Source: Tetragonia tetragonoides (lineage: Eukaryota; Streptophyta; Magnoliopsida; Caryophyllales; Aizoaceae). Taken from it: DNA of 64,000 bases. The DNA is taken from positions 14,935,001-14,999,000 of the forward strand of contig CM076146.1 of assembly GCA_038025085.1 (NCBI GenBank). The letters run 5' to 3'. The position numbers and the translations under genes are program-made. The notes under the pieces are model-generated. The model ran no database searches, was not told the origin of the DNA, and saw nothing but the letters and a program-made list of their open reading frames with translations. Positions 23,964 to 36,600 of this stretch are shown in pieces (position 1 is the first letter of the stretch; each line of letters begins with the position of its first letter).

Positions 23964-24272
23964 TTAGGCTCCGTTTGACTAATCTGAATAAAACTGATCT
24001 GAATTGAAATGAACTGAACTGAATTGAATTGATTTTTTTAAACTTAATCTTTAACCATTTTAAATTCGTCCAAACATAGTCAATATTGGACTCATTTGAA
24101 AGTATGTTTTGAGATCTTTCCGATGACATAATTATCATCATGAAATTATTTCGCAATAAAATGTTATATGATTGATAAAGTTACACATGAACTGAACTGG
24201 ACTGAACTTAACTGAACTGGACTGAACTTAACTGAATTTAAGTAAATTTAAGGTGAATCAAACAGAACCTTA
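23964..24272. mobile_element. Small inverted-repeat element (MITE-like) upstream of Derlin
   Basis: The ends TTAGGCTCCGTTTGACT and, inverted, TAAGGTTCTGTTTGATT agree at 13 of 17 positions. The interior is made of degenerate TGAACTGAACTGGACT-type short repeats on both sides of a unique core, as in many non-autonomous plant DNA transposons. No convincing target duplication was found, so the family is left open. Confidence 0.5.
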
Positions 24273-24904
24273 CATACTAGTGTAAATTCACCATTGACAT
24301 AATTTCTGGAAGTCAAAGCTGGGTAAATGGGGAGTAATCTGAAGAAAACGGGTAAAAACACTAGTAAGCGACTCATATGCGTAACACGTGAGGTTATATC
24401 GGTCACATATGCCTAAAAGTTTGTCCGAGTATAGGTTTAGGGAGCTCAAGACTAGGTTTGATAGTCTATTAGGGGTTTAAACAAAAGTGAGTTTTTAAGA
24501 GGGTTCTGGCAATTCGTGATAAACTTAAGGGGGTTTTAGCCAATTTTTTCAAAATTCTACACGAACTTTACTACAATTCCACAAAATTAATTCTAAGATT
24601 GTAATATAAATATGGATTTTCTTAGCTTCATTACTCCCTGATTTTTCTATGTGGGACTTAATTGTCGCAATATGGAATATACATACTTGAAATAGGCAAA
24701 AATCAAAATATTTTACACTTCAGCCATATAATGACTAATAAAGATGTGTGTGTTTTTAACGTTAACTTTGTGTTCATATAAATGTCCTTGTTTGATTTCT
24801 CATATATTTTTCCAATGTAAAACTCATTGTAAGATGGTATATAATATCAATGTCATCTTTTGCCCCTATTAGAGAATATTTCTTTTGTGTTAAAAATAAT
24901 TTTG
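24273..24904. other. AT-rich intergenic stretch
   Basis: No gene, RNA or clear repeat is visible between the small inverted-repeat element and the start of the large Copia composite. Confidence 0.45.
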
Positions 24905-25155
24905 TTCGAAACATATTTTAAGACCATTAATTGTATACTTAATTGTATAAACACATATATTGGTGAAATAGAAGCCATAGCGTTAGAATCCATGGTGATT
25001 ATTTCAATTGTCCACACCAACTTCAGTCACGTTCTAGATGACAAACAAGTCTTCTCCTTTGTTTCAATCTCAAATTTTCAAGTAGAACTTTTCAAGTGGT
25101 TTTCACCAAATTGCGCTTATATTAATGACAATACAAAGTACATACAGTTTTTCAC
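24905..25155 (-). repeat. 3' LTR remnant of the large Copia element
   Basis: About 175 bp (24905-25078) matches the R/U5 part of the 5' LTR at 49408-49556. Shared landmarks are TACTTAATTGTATAAACACA and TTAGAATCCATGGTGATTA. The part towards pol differs from the 5' LTR, so the U3 has been lost or replaced. A polypurine-like AGTGGGAG just after the pol stop marks the usual LTR border. Confidence 0.6.
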
Positions 25156-25160
25156 TCCCA

Positions 25161-25819
25161 CTAACCAAGTACATCAAAAGATTCTACAACACCCATATTG
25201 CTAACATGTTGTTTGAAAACAATAGGCTTTAAGCCCTTAGTAAGTGGATCAGCGACCATATCTTCAGTTCCAATGTGCTTAACCACTATTTCACCACTTT
25301 TGACCATATCCATGACAGCATAAAACTTCACAACAATACTTTTAGACCTTCTAGATCTCTTGTTGTTCTTTGAAAAGAACACGGCTGAAGTGTTGTCACA
25401 ATATATCTTAATTGGCTTAGAAATAAAATCCACAACTTTAATGCCGCTTATAAGGTCTTTTAACCAAGCCACGTGACAAGAAGCTTCAAATAAAGCAATA
25501 AATTCTGCTTGCATAGTTAAAGTGGTTGTAAGTGATTGTTTTTCATTTTTCCAAGACACAGTACCACCGGCTAACATAAAGATAAATCTAGAGGTAGATC
25601 TCATTTTTTTCTGGACAACCAGCAAAATCAGCATCCGAATATCCAATTACCTCTAAACAATCAACGTTTCTATACACAAGCATGAACTTCTTAGTTCTTT
25701 GTAAATATCTCATCACCTTCTTTGCAGCTACCCAATGTGCCCATCCAAGATTAGAAGAGTATCTCCAAGAACATTAACAGCATACGAGATATCTGGTCTA
25801 GTACAAGTTTGTAAATACA
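25161..25819 (-). pseudogene. Copia RNase H domain
   Basis: Minus-strand frames encode the Copia RNase H module. Landmarks are SWKNEKQSLTTTLTMQAEFIALFEASCHVAWLKD with the usual QAEF pattern, IYCDNTSAVFFSKN, the tail HIGTEDMVADPLTKGL and the end MGVVESFDVLG. Upstream, 25650-25819 holds the linker RPDISYAVNVLGD in another frame. The module would remove RNA from the RNA-DNA hybrid during reverse transcription. Frame breaks near 25646 and 25820 make the polyprotein non-functional. Confidence 0.85.
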
Positions 25820-26670
25820 TTAAACTCCCAACAACACTAGAGTATGGCATATTTTTCTGGAACTCCTTTCAACCTCATTTTTGGGACATTGGTCTTTACT
25901 AAGTTTATCTCCTTTAACAACTAGAACTTCTCTTGACTTACAATCACTCAGGTTAAAAGTTTTCAACAATTGATCAATGTAAGAGCTTTGAGACAACCCT
26001 AACAAACCACGAGAACAATCTCTATGAATATTAATCTCAAGAACATATGCAGCTTTCCCAAGATCTTTCATCTCAAAATTCTTTGACAAGAATTGTTTGG
26101 TATCAAGTATCAAATCAATGTCACTACTAGCAAGTAAAATGTCGTCAACATACAAGACTAGCAAAATAAACTTGCCCCCACTGATCTCAAGATATATGCA
26201 TTCATCTCTCTTATTCTCCTAAAAACCAAAAGATTTCACAACCTTATCAAATTTCAAGTACCATTGTCGTGAAGCCTGCTTAAGACCATAGATTGACTTT
26301 TTTAGGTTACAAATTAAATTTTCCTTTCCCTTTTCTTCAAAACTTTAGGTTGGATCATATACACTTCCTCACACAAATTTTCATTTAAGAATGTCGTTTT
26401 AACATCCATTTGATGAATTTCTAAGTTATAATGAGCCACAACTGCCATAATTACTCTAAAAGTATCTTTAGAAGAAACGGGAGAAAATATGTCTTTATAG
26501 TCAATCTCAGGCCTTTGGGTGAACCCTCTAACAACTACTCTAGCCTTAAGACGTTCAACATTGCCATTAGAATCCCTCTTTGTTTTAAATACCCACTTGC
26601 AATCAATAGCTTTAAAACCTTTAGGTAGTTCAGTTAAATCTCATACATCATTCTTTTTCATAGAAAGCAT
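25820..26670 (-). pseudogene. Copia reverse transcriptase domain, frame-broken
   Basis: The minus strand shows the RT order in interrupted frames. It has LPKGFKAIDCKWVFKTKRD, LKARVVVRGF, the active-site region HQMDVKTTFLNENL, a SIYGLKQASRQWYLKFD block and the catalytic YVDD in LYVDDILLASSD at about 26150. SLGKAAYVLEI-type sequence and GLSQSSYIDQLL follow. Stops and frameshifts occur around 26221 and 26340. This domain copies the element RNA into DNA; here it is a relic. Confidence 0.85.
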
Positions 26671-26674
26671 TTCA

Positions 26675-27986
26675 TCATTCATTAGCTTCTACCCACTTCT
26701 CCGCTTGAGGACTAGATATTGCTTGGCTATAAGTCGAAGGATCTAAAACTTCCCCAAAATCATGTTCACTTTCTCCCAAATACACAATGTAGTCATCTAA
26801 GATAGCAGATCTTTTCTCTCTATGGGAACGACGTAAAGGAACTTCAAAATTTGAATTGTCAACATGTACAATGGAATTATCATTGTCTATAATGGGGTTC
26901 TGATGACCTTCCATAATGGGTTCATCCTGTGCCTCATTTTCCTCCCCCCCCCCCTGAATAGGTTGTAATACTACATTTTCATGAACAATGGGCACATGAG
27001 TAATGATGGGTGGTTCTTCTAACACTAGTGTCTATAATTTAGAGCAATCACAATGACTAACATCTTGCTCTAAAAATTTAGCATTAATTGATTCAACAAT
27101 TCTTGTGCCACGCCCTGGACAAAAAAATCTATACCCTTTAGATCGCTCAGGATAGCCTATAAAATGATAACGGGTTGTTTTGGGTTCAAGCTTACTTTCA
27201 TGAGGATTATAGATTTTAACTTCAGCTAGACAACCCCAAGTATGAAAATGATTTAAGCTAGACTTCCTACCAGTCCAAAGGTCATAAGGTGTTTTGGGAA
27301 CAGATTTGCTAGGAACCCTATTCAATATATATGAGGCGGTCTTTAAGGCTTTCCCCCAAAGAGAGTTTGCTAAGTTGGTCCTACTCATCATGCTTCTAAC
27401 CATATCCATTAGAGTTCTATTACGCCTTTCGGCAACTCCATTTTGTTGAGGTGTATCAGGCATAGTATATTGATGGACTATACCACACTCTTGTAAAACA
27501 AAGCAAAAGGACCCATATTTTGACCCGACTCATCATATCTTCCATAATATTCCCCTCCACGATCCGATCTCACTACCTTAATGACCTTATCAAGCTGCTT
27601 TTCAACCTCGGTCTTATAAATTTTAAACTTGTCAAGTGCTTCTGATTTTTTCCTTAAGCATAAAGACATAACAATACCTAAAAACGTCATCAATGAAGGC
27701 GGCAAAAAATATATGCCGTGTCAAAGTAGGACTACAAGGAACACTTATATCAGTGTGGATGATTTCTAAAAGTTGACTACTACGAGTACTACCTTTTCTC
27801 TTAGGCTTGGTAAACTTTCCTCGAATACAGTCCACACAAGTACCCAAATCATTAAAATTCAAACGAGACAAAATGTCACTTTTTACCAATCTCTCCATCC
27901 TATCTTTGGATATATGACCAAGACGCTTATGCCACAATAGAGAAGATTATTTTATCTACAAAAATTGTATTGTGGTTGAAACTCTC
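26675..27986 (-). pseudogene. Copia pre-integrase and integrase domains, frame-broken
   Basis: Four consecutive minus-strand frames form one integrase. They begin with MWHKRLGHISKDRMERL and the HHCC-type CVDCIRGKFTKPKR. Then come HTDISVPC and the core VVRSDRGGEY with its acidic residue, and [21 protein letters not shown] with the conserved glutamate. The C-terminal [15 protein letters not shown] region precedes a linker rich in acidic residues leading to RT. Frame changes near 27032, 27470 and 27640 mark decay. The upstream end overlaps the Tat insertion region. Confidence 0.87.
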
Positions 27987-28120
27987 TACAACAAATGAAG
28001 AAGGACTAGAAGGAAAAGTCAAATTTAAACGATCTAAACCATTATATATATATCCATCTCCAATATAACAAGATTTATAAAATAGGTTTACAATCACATT
28101 ATCAAACTTGAGAGAATATC
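27987..28120 (-). repeat. Copia segment duplicated at both sides of the Tat block (left copy)
   Basis: About 134 bp from ATGAAGAAGGACTAG to GAGAGAATATC is repeated at 41727-41860 with roughly six differences. It encodes the end of the protease-downstream region (YSLKFDN...FPSSPSS). A normal LTR-element insertion duplicates only about 5 bp, so this overlap is not an ordinary target duplication. Confidence 0.8.
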
Positions 28121-29945
28121 TGTAGACACCCAAATGTGTCCCCTCCTTGTCAATGCCCAATGATGATAACCTATAATGAACATGACGAATTGAATGTCAA
28201 TGCTCGAAATACTTGTACTTATTTGTGTCTCATTATCCATATTTATTAAGGACCCTTCACATTTTCATACCATCAAATATCCCTTTTCATAAACTTTCTA
28301 ACGCCATCTCATTTGTCCCAAACGGACACCGGAGTCAAAAGTTATGATTTAATGAAGTTACTGGCTAAAAATGATGTTCTCATACCCGCATATCACGGTT
28401 CAAGACTGATTTTTAGTCATTCAAGGATTAATTGAAGTATGAGACCACTAGTTTTTTATTCCCCTTTGAAATAACTTTCCAATTATGTATTATGGGCCAA
28501 AATCCGGCCCACTAGAAATGAAGGAGATACGATCCGATGATTGATTAATGCGTTGAAACAGACACCTCTCTAGTGTTTGGGCCATAACTCATAGGATACT
28601 TGTTGTATATGAGCCCATAATATGTCGAAGGAAAGCCCTTTGACAAGAAATCCAACGCACCAAGCAACAGGCCAATCGGAGGTCAAACGAGCCCTCCATA
28701 GGCTTTTTCGTGGGAGCGGAGATCATGAAACGGGCCGCCGGGCCCAGCGGCAGCCGCCAGAGCCCCAGCAGCAGCCGCCAGAGCCCATGCGGCATTGTCG
28801 AGGCCGCTAGGCACCAATTTTGGCACGGAAACCCTAATTTCCTATTCTTTTCAGCCCAATCCCTATAAATACCCCTCTAAACTCCGTTTTGTTTTTAAAA
28901 AAAGAACTGATTATTACGAGATTCAACTCAAGAAAACCCTACTCTTTCTCTCTCTCCTCTCTTCCATTCAACCCTAGTCACATCAATCAAACCTATATTC
29001 AAACCCTAATCAAGAACAAGTCTCATCCCAAGATCAAGTCCAATATCAAGAGCAATTGACATTCAATTCTAGTACAATCAAGGTTCAACCTGAGGGCTCA
29101 TCTTTTCAACTCTTAAATCTATTTTTAAATCATGTTTTATTTATATTATGATCATGGTTAATACTCTTTGCATGTTTTAATTGTTTTATTTAGTTCATCA
29201 TATGTAGATTGTTTTTAGTTATTGTTTTCATGATTATCATGCATAGGTTATTTTAGTTATTATCCTTACATGATTTTCATACTTTTTAGTTAAATTTCTA
29301 GTTTTCTTATATTTTATCATGTTTATTGTAAATATCATATTTTGCATATTTTGCATGATTAGTCAATCCAATTAGCATACTAACATGTAATTTAGAGTTT
29401 ATATCTTTTATTACTTCCATTGAAGTTACTAACACGTTTATTCATGCAAATTGGCAATTGGCGCGTTAAGCTATCACGGTAAGTTTGGGGAACTTATTTC
29501 TATTAATTTTGGTTGTGTTCTATTAATCAAATCATGCAATTGGATAATCATGTGCAAAGCGATAACTTTAATAACTTGGTTTGTTCAATCCACCTAGTTA
29601 ATTTAGGATCTTGGGCGACCGGATTATTTGGAACCTTGTTATTTGAATTAAGAATCAACATGGATAGGATTAGTAGAGGCCGTTATTACGGGCGATTTAG
29701 ATGAGATTCGTTTTGTCTTTTTCTTACCCACACCCCCGAACTCAATCTTTGGCCTTTGGGTTATATGAGTCATAATTCCCAATAGGAATTGGGTGCACTT
29801 TAATGGTGTCCAATTATTTCCTTAAAAATTGGTGGCGACTTCATTTGTTCAATAATGCAATAATCCCTTAATCAATATCAATCTCTTTTATCTAAGAACC
29901 TATTATTATTATTCAATTAGGCGCCGAAAGGCGAGGGTTCTTACA
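28121..29945 (+). repeat. LTR 1 of gag-only Tat/Ogre-type element
   Basis: The 1825-bp LTR runs from TGTAGACACCCAAATG to GAGGGTTCTTACA, directly followed by the primer binding site. It matches the second LTR at 37367-40194 apart from scattered differences and a 1-kb transposon in the latter. TATAAATA at 28864-28871 is the likely promoter. A 21-bp GC-rich unit (CAGCCGCCAGAGCCCCA-type) is tandemly doubled at about 28745-28790. Confidence 0.88.
28864..28871 (+). promoter_or_regulatory. TATA box in Tat LTR 1
   Basis: TATAAATA within CCCTATAAATACCCC, conserved in LTR 2 at 39125-39132. Confidence 0.6.
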
Positions 29946-29946
29946 G

Positions 29947-29964
29947 TGGCGACTTCACTGGGGA
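29947..29964 (+). promoter_or_regulatory. Primer binding site after Tat LTR 1
   Basis: TGGCGACTTCACTGGGGA one base after the LTR end; the same type of box is at 1431-1449 (minus) and 40196-40213. Confidence 0.82.
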
Positions 29965-31418
29965 TATCATAAGAGGGTGTAATTCGAAAGCTTGTCCATG
30001 TTGATTGTTAATCCATATTTCTTGGTTCAAAGACCATTATGTGCTTATTATCGTTTTCCATTCATGTCATCCATTTGCACGCGTTATCTTCTCGAAATGT
30101 CGAAAGACATCACCACACCATAATAGGAACTACCCTTTGGAGCATTGTCTATGACTTGCTTGGTGACCCACTAGGTCTGAATTGCCTTGCACATAGTCGT
30201 GTTCCGCCCCATGACATTTACATGTTTCCATTTGAGATATGTGAAACGATACGTCTAGTTTTACTATGCACCCATAGATGACGAAACACATCTGGTCGTG
30301 GGTTCCCTTACCAAAGCCATAGATTCACCCAATATTGCATTCATTCACATGTCCATTCTTGCATGATTGTTTGCTAATTTGTGTGAGCGCAATCTTTTTG
30401 CGTTATTTTGTATCCCTTATAGTGTAAATATCTTTCTAAGATCGAGTCTAGGATCTTTTCTTTTTAGGAAGTAGGATCCATGAATATTTCCTATGATGCT
30501 ACTAATTATATTAGGGAGATATGTTTTCCAAGAAAATAGAATCCTAGTCAGTAAGATGTTTCGATTAAAGATCCTTCCAAAAAAAGAGTCTCACTTTCCA
30601 TAATAAGTCAAGAGTAATACTTTCCTTTTTTCGGGTCTTTTACATATTTTCAATTGAGTCTTATTTAAGTCAAGAGTAATATTCTTTTTCCCATAACAAG
30701 TCAAGAGTCTTTCTCCTTCCCCAAGTCTTATTCATAAAGAGTCTCGTTTCCTTAATCAAGTCAAGATTATATGAAATTTCCTTTTTGAGTCAAGAGTCTT
30801 TCTTTTCTTAATCAAGTCAAAAATGGAGGATCAATAATTAAAGCACGTTACTTACCTTAAAAGGATTGTTCAAGTTAAATCTTCTTGAGAAGTTACCATG
30901 TTGAGGGATCATTCTAGATTCAATTTCCCACCTTTCTTGCTTGGTTGGACGTGATCTATGTGCTATATGCTAGTTGAAACATTCCTTATCGTTCTTCTCC
31001 TTATTTCAAAACTCTCATATCTTAGCGGTCCTCATTTAGGAAGGAGATCTTTTTGATTTTTAAAACCACTTTATCAAATTCTTTTCTTTCCATTTTTGAA
31101 ATCTCTTCCCCGTTTTCAAAAAAAAAAAATCACCTTTTCTTTTTTTTCAAAAATCTCCTTTCTTATTTCTTCCCATCCACTTTTTTCATAACCCGTAAAA
31201 AATAAAAAAAATAATAATAACCGGAAATTCATAAAAATTTAAAAAAATATACAAAAAATTAAGGTACTAGAATTGTGGATAAATCTCTTTCTTTTTCTTT
31301 TTCTATTCTTTTCAATTTTCTTTTCCTTTTCTTTTTCTGATTCATCTCTTGATCCAGGATAGGAAAGTTAAGCCTAAAGCGGGAGCGTTCGAGTACCAAC
31401 GGTAGGCTCGTTAGGAAA
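29965..31418 (+). other. 5' leader of the Tat-type element
   Basis: About 1.45 kb without coding capacity, T-rich. It carries irregular repeats of AAGTCAAGAGTCTT / AAGTCAAGAGTAATA at about 30600-30830 and long A and T runs at 31080-31340. The same leader recurs at 40214-41690. Confidence 0.7.
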
Positions 31419-32645
31419 TTGTTTCAATCATCACCTTCAAGTCCACCTGAACATTGTATTTCAAGTTCAAGCCCAATCTCTACCATGTCAGGAGATGATG
31501 ATCTCAAAGCCATTCTCGAGCAATTGAAATTGATGGATACTCGTCTCCAAGCCCAAGATATCGAAATCAAGAAACTTAAGGAAGATGTTAGGTCTAAACC
31601 TCACACCGATGATGAAGAAAAGGATGACATCCCTCTTCCCCCTAAGCTCGATAGAAGGCTTGAAAAGATCGAGCAAATCATGCGCAAGAATTCTACATAT
31701 AGCACCTATTATATGGATGAAGAAGAGGAGCACGAGGCCGACCTCCACTCCAAACTTCCTAAGAAGGTCACATTACTTGGTATTCTGAAATTCAAGGGAG
31801 TGGAAGACCCACATGGTCACTTAAGGAGTTTTACCACATGTATGGCGATCAACGGGATCGATTTAACTCTTTATCCAAAGATCTTTCCAATGACACTTGA
31901 GGGCCCAACTTCTAAATGGTTCAAAACCTTAGGCCTACTCAAGGCCAAATCTTGGACTTCAATCAAAGAAGAATTTGTGATGCAATACTCCTATAATAAT
32001 GAACTCCCCGTGACTCTAAGGGAGTTGGAAGTGACCAAGCAAAGTGAAAAGGAAGATTTTATTCCTTTCTTGACTCGATGGAGGGAGAAGGCGGCCCAAC
32101 TCATCAATCGCTCCTCCGAGGAGGACCAAGTAAGGATTGTGGTCTGTAACCTTCAACCCAAATACCAAGAACTTCTAATGTTCCAACCCATTGAGACCTT
32201 TAATGGACTTTACAAGGTTGGGATCCAAACTGAGGAACATTTTCAATCCACAAAGAGTAAGAGCAACTACTCCAATTACTCCAAAGACAAAAAGGGTAAT
32301 GGTTTCAAAGGCCCCGAGGTTAACTCTCTAAATGAAGACAATGTCAACAAACCTCGAAAGATCTTCACCCCATTGGGCATGAGGTTAAGTAAAGCATTCG
32401 AGAAACTCCAGCAAAATGGGCATCTTCACCCTGTAGGTCCAACTCCAAACCCATCTCCAAAGACTCCAAGCAAATCGTGGGATTCCGAAGCTTTTTGCAA
32501 GTTCCATCGAGGCCGAGGTCATAACACTGATGACTGTTGGTTTTTAAAGCATAAGATCCAAGGTCTTATAGATAATGGGACCATCCCAGCCCCAGATATG
32601 AAGAAACCCAATAACAACAGTAATCCATTAGGCCATAACCACTAA
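31419..32645 (+). CDS. Tat/Ogre-type Gypsy gag protein (intact frame)
   Basis: This is a 408-codon frame. The N-terminal part is charged and helical (LKAILEQLKLMDTRLQAQ, about residues 28-60). The central capsid-like part has FKGVEDPHGHLRSFTTCMA, FPMTLEGPTSKWFKTL, WTSIKEEFVMQYSY and FLTRWREKAAQLINRSSE, the usual retrotransposon gag pattern. Near residue 365 there is a C-x2-H-x4-H-x4-C knuckle (CKFHRGRGHNTDDC), typical of Tat gag. An internal ATG at 31485 (MSGDDDLKAIL) may be the true start. No protease or RT follows, so particles would need enzymes from another element. This is the best preserved coding frame of the nest. Confidence 0.9.
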   Translation: MFQSSPSSPPEHCISSSSPISTMSGDDDLKAILEQLKLMDTRLQAQDIEIKKLKEDVRSKPHTDDEEKDDIPLPPKLDRRLEKIEQIMRKNSTYSTYYMDEEEEHEADLHSKLPKKVTLLGILKFKGVEDPHGHLRSFTTCMAINGIDLTLYPKIFPMTLEGPTSKWFKTLGLLKAKSWTSIKEEFVMQYSYNNELPVTLRELEVTKQSEKEDFIPFLTRWREKAAQLINRSSEEDQVRIVVCNLQPKYQELLMFQPIETFNGLYKVGIQTEEHFQSTKSKSNYSNYSKDKKGNGFKGPEVNSLNEDNVNKPRKIFTPLGMRLSKAFEKLQQNGHLHPVGPTPNPSPKTPSKSWDSEAFCKFHRGRGHNTDDCWFLKHKIQGLIDNGTIPAPDMKKPNNNSNPLGHNH

Positions 32646-33622
32646 GCCTAAAGGTCTCCACTCTAGAGGCCCATTTTTGAAGATCAAGCCAAGAGCGTCA
32701 AGAGAAGCATCAAGATGTCAAGCGCCTTGAAGACTAGTCTTCTCTTAGGATTTTATTTTATTTTCAAGTTCAATAAGATTAGCATGAGTCGGAGAGTCCC
32801 TCCAGTTTTTTCTTTTCCAATTCGAGTTCAAGTCTACTATAGGAGTACTTATCAAGTCTTAGCCTTGTGTGTCTTCCTTTCTATTCAATAAAGTCAATTA
32901 CTTTTTTCTATTGTGTTAAATCTTCTATCCATGGAACACTCAAATTCAATGATGAATTCAAGTTGCAATAATTCGTTAATGCTAAGGGAAAAGATGATCA
33001 ACTCAAATCAAAAGAAAAAATAAGAGTAAGAGCATGTGTCTATAAGTCAAGTCGAGGACAAGAGGCATTCATTTGTCACCCTCTATCAATCCTTTTCAAT
33101 ACACATTCAAAATTCACTTGCAACCAAGTTGGGCCTCAAACACACAACCATTCATTTCATACCCACAAAATCCTTAATCTGGGAGTTTGATAGTGTGCAA
33201 TCTGTTGTGTTACCATCTATGAGAGATGTGGAATTTCAAGAGTTCAAAAAGTTTCGGAGAAAAGAGAAAGAGAAATAAAATTTAAAAAAATGTTCAAAGT
33301 GCAAAAGCAAAAGAGAAAGAAAAAGTCAAAAAAAGAAAAGAAATGAAATTCAAGTTCAATCCACTTCTCGAAACATAAGGTGACCAATAAGCACAATGGG
33401 GGCTTTGATGGGACTTTGAGACTTAATAACCCTTTTTGGGTAACCTAAACCAAAGCCTTGCATTACAACCCAAAAGTCCTCTTAGAGACTTGACACTCAA
33501 AACATGTGCAGCCCGCTAGGTTGAAAACCCTCAAGGGCGGCCTAGGCAAAAGTTAGAGCATTAAAGTCAAGTAAAAAGCCCGCTAGGCCCATTCATTCAA
33601 TGGCCCAGGCAAAATGTAAGGC
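32646..33622 (+). other. Tat element, non-coding region after gag
   Basis: No protease, RT, RNase H or integrase is detectable. An 80-codon frame at 33036-33278 has no recognised domain. The end (33490-33620) carries irregular short repeats of CCCGCTAGG and CAGGCAAAA that anticipate the tandem array. Confidence 0.6.
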
Positions 33623-36600
33623 AAGCCCGCTGGATCGATCATCCAAGACAATGATTCAGGCAAAAACTAAGGGCATAATAAAAAATAAAAATCCATGAAC
33701 TACGTTCGGCCTGATTCCGCAAGGATACGTAGGCAACTTCTCTCGAGGCTCGGTCATATTCTAAATTCAATCATAAAAAATCCCCTTTATAAATTCTCTA
33801 AAAGCAACTTGGTTTTCTAAGAATTACCTCAAGTGTTTCGTAGATCATTCATTAGAGCCTAGAACTTGGACTCAATTATTTAACCCATATCTTTCTATCC
33901 ATGACCACCACGATCAATGTGCTTCCCTTATCAACCCTTCCAATTCTAGTCCACAATTCAAATTGTTTATCTTTTTCGATCCATACCTTTCCTTCAATCA
34001 CCTATCGTGTCTATACTCTCTGGCTCGTACAAAGTCTTTCAATACTCAAATAATCAAACTCCGCGTCAAGGCTCGACATCAATCCAGCAAGTCTTCCTCC
34101 AAATCCTGATATGGTAGACCCTTCAAGAAGTGCCACCCATCCAAGGTGAAGGCTCCATCGAGACCTTCCTATTCAATTCGATCAAGGAAATTGTTTTTAC
34201 TTTGGACCCAAGTCTTTTCTAAAATCAATTTCAAAATCTTTTCTGTTTTTCAATCTGCTTTCTATGTTGGGTGCTTTGACTCCCATTTCAAGTTCAAGTC
34301 GATCTCCTATGTGTGTCTATTACTCGAATGTGTGTTTGCATTGCCATGTTTGTGTGTGTCTTTGCATTTGCATTTACAGAGAATACTTAACTCAAGTCAA
34401 CCCCTCAAGTCAATTTGGCGACTCCGACAGCCATCTTCAATATTCAAGTCAATCATTCAAGACAATTTGGCGACCCCGACAGCCATCTTTAATATTCAAG
34501 TCAATATTCAAGTCAATCTGGCGATCTTGACTGTCGTATCCACCAATTTCAAGTCAATTTGGCGATTATGACTGCCATATTCAATTTCAAGTCAATCTGG
34601 CAATCCTGACTGCCATATTCAATTCCAATGTCAATCTGGCAATCCTAACTGCCATATTCAATTTCAAGTCAATCCGGCGATCCTGACTGCTGTATTCAAT
34701 TTCAATATCAATCCGGCGACCCCGACGACCGTCTTCAATTCAAGTCAACTTGGCAATCCTGACAACCATCAACGTCAACATCGACGTCTTCATCAACGGT
34801 TCTTGCATTGCATGCTTTCAAAATGTGCATACTTTGTCCTTTGCAAGCCCGCTGGATAGATCATCCAAGACAATGATTTAGGCAAAAACTAAGGGCATAA
34901 TAAAATATAAAAATCCATGAACTACGTTCGGCCTGATTCCGCAAGGATACGTAGGCAACTTCTCTCGAGGCTCGGTCATATTCTAAATTCAATCATAAAA
35001 AATGCCCTTTATACATTCTCTAAAAGCAACTTGGTTTTCTAAGAATTACCTCAAGTGTTTCGTGGATCATTCATTAGAGCCTAGAACTTGGACTCGATTA
35101 TTTAACCCATATCTTTCTATCCATGACCTCCACGATCAATGTGCTTCCCTTATCAACCCTTCCAATTCTAGTCCACAATTCAAATTGTTTATCTTTTTCG
35201 ATCCATACCTTTCCTTCAATCACCTATCGTGTCTATACTCTCTGGCTCGTACAAAGTCTTTCAATACTCAAATAATCAAACTCCGCGTCGAGGCTCGACA
35301 TCAATCCAGCAAGTCTTCCTCCAAATCCTGATATGGTAGACCCTTCAAGAAGTGCCACCCATCCAAGGTGAAGGCTCCATCGAGACCTTCCTATTCAATT
35401 CGATCAAGGAAATTGTTTTTACTTTGGACCCAAGTCTTTTCTAAAATCAATTTCAAAATCTTTTCTGTTTTTCAATCTGCTTTCTATGTTGGGTGCTTTG
35501 ACTCCTATTTCAAGTTCAAGTCGATCTCCTATGTGTGTCTATTACTCGAATGTGTGTTTGCATTGCCATGTTTGTGTGTGTCTATGCATTTGCATTTACA
35601 GAGAATACTTAACTCAAGTCAACCCCTCAAGTCAATTTGGCGACCCCGACAGCCATCTTCAATATTCAAGTCAATCATTCAAGACAATTTGGCGACCCCG
35701 ACAGCCATCTTTAATATTCAAGTCAATATTCAAGTCAATCATTCAAGTCAATCTGGCGATCTTGACTGTCGTATCCATCAATTTCAAGTCAATTTGGCGA
35801 TTATGACTGCCATATTCAATTTCAAGTCAATCTGGCAATCCTGACTGCCATATTCAATTCCAATGTCAATCTGGCAATCCTGACTGCCATATTCAATTTT
35901 AAGTCAATCCGGCGATCCTGACTGCTGTATTCAATTTCAATATCAATCCGGCGACCCCGACGACCGTCTTCAATTCAAGTCAACTTGGCAATCCTGACAG
36001 CCATCAACGTCAACATCGACGTCTTCATCAACGGTTCCAATATATGCTTGCATTGCATGTTTTCAAAATGTGCATACTTTGTCCTTTGCAAACCCGCTGG
36101 ATCGATCATCAAAGACAATGATTCAGGCAAAAACTAAGGGCATAATAAAAAATAAAAATCCATGAACTACGTTCGGCCTGATTTCGCAAGGATACGTAGG
36201 CAACTTCTCTCGAGGCTTGGTCATATTCTAAATTAAATCATAAAAAATCCCCTTTATACATTCTCTAAAAGCAACTTGGTTTTTTAAGAATTACCTCAAG
36301 TGTTTCGTGGATCATTCATTAGAGCCTAGAACTTGGACTCGATTATTTAACCCATATCTTTCTATCCATGACCTCCACGATCAATGTGCTTCCCTTATCA
36401 ACTTTTCCAATTCTAGTCCACAATTCAAATTGTTTATCTTTTTCGATCCATACCTTTCCTTCAATCACCTATCGTGTCTATACTCTCTGGCTCGTACAAA
36501 GTCTTTCAATACTCAAATAATCAAACTCCGCGTCAAGGCTCGACATCAATCCAGCAAGTCTTCCTCCAAATCCTGATATGGTAGACCATTCAAGAAGTGC

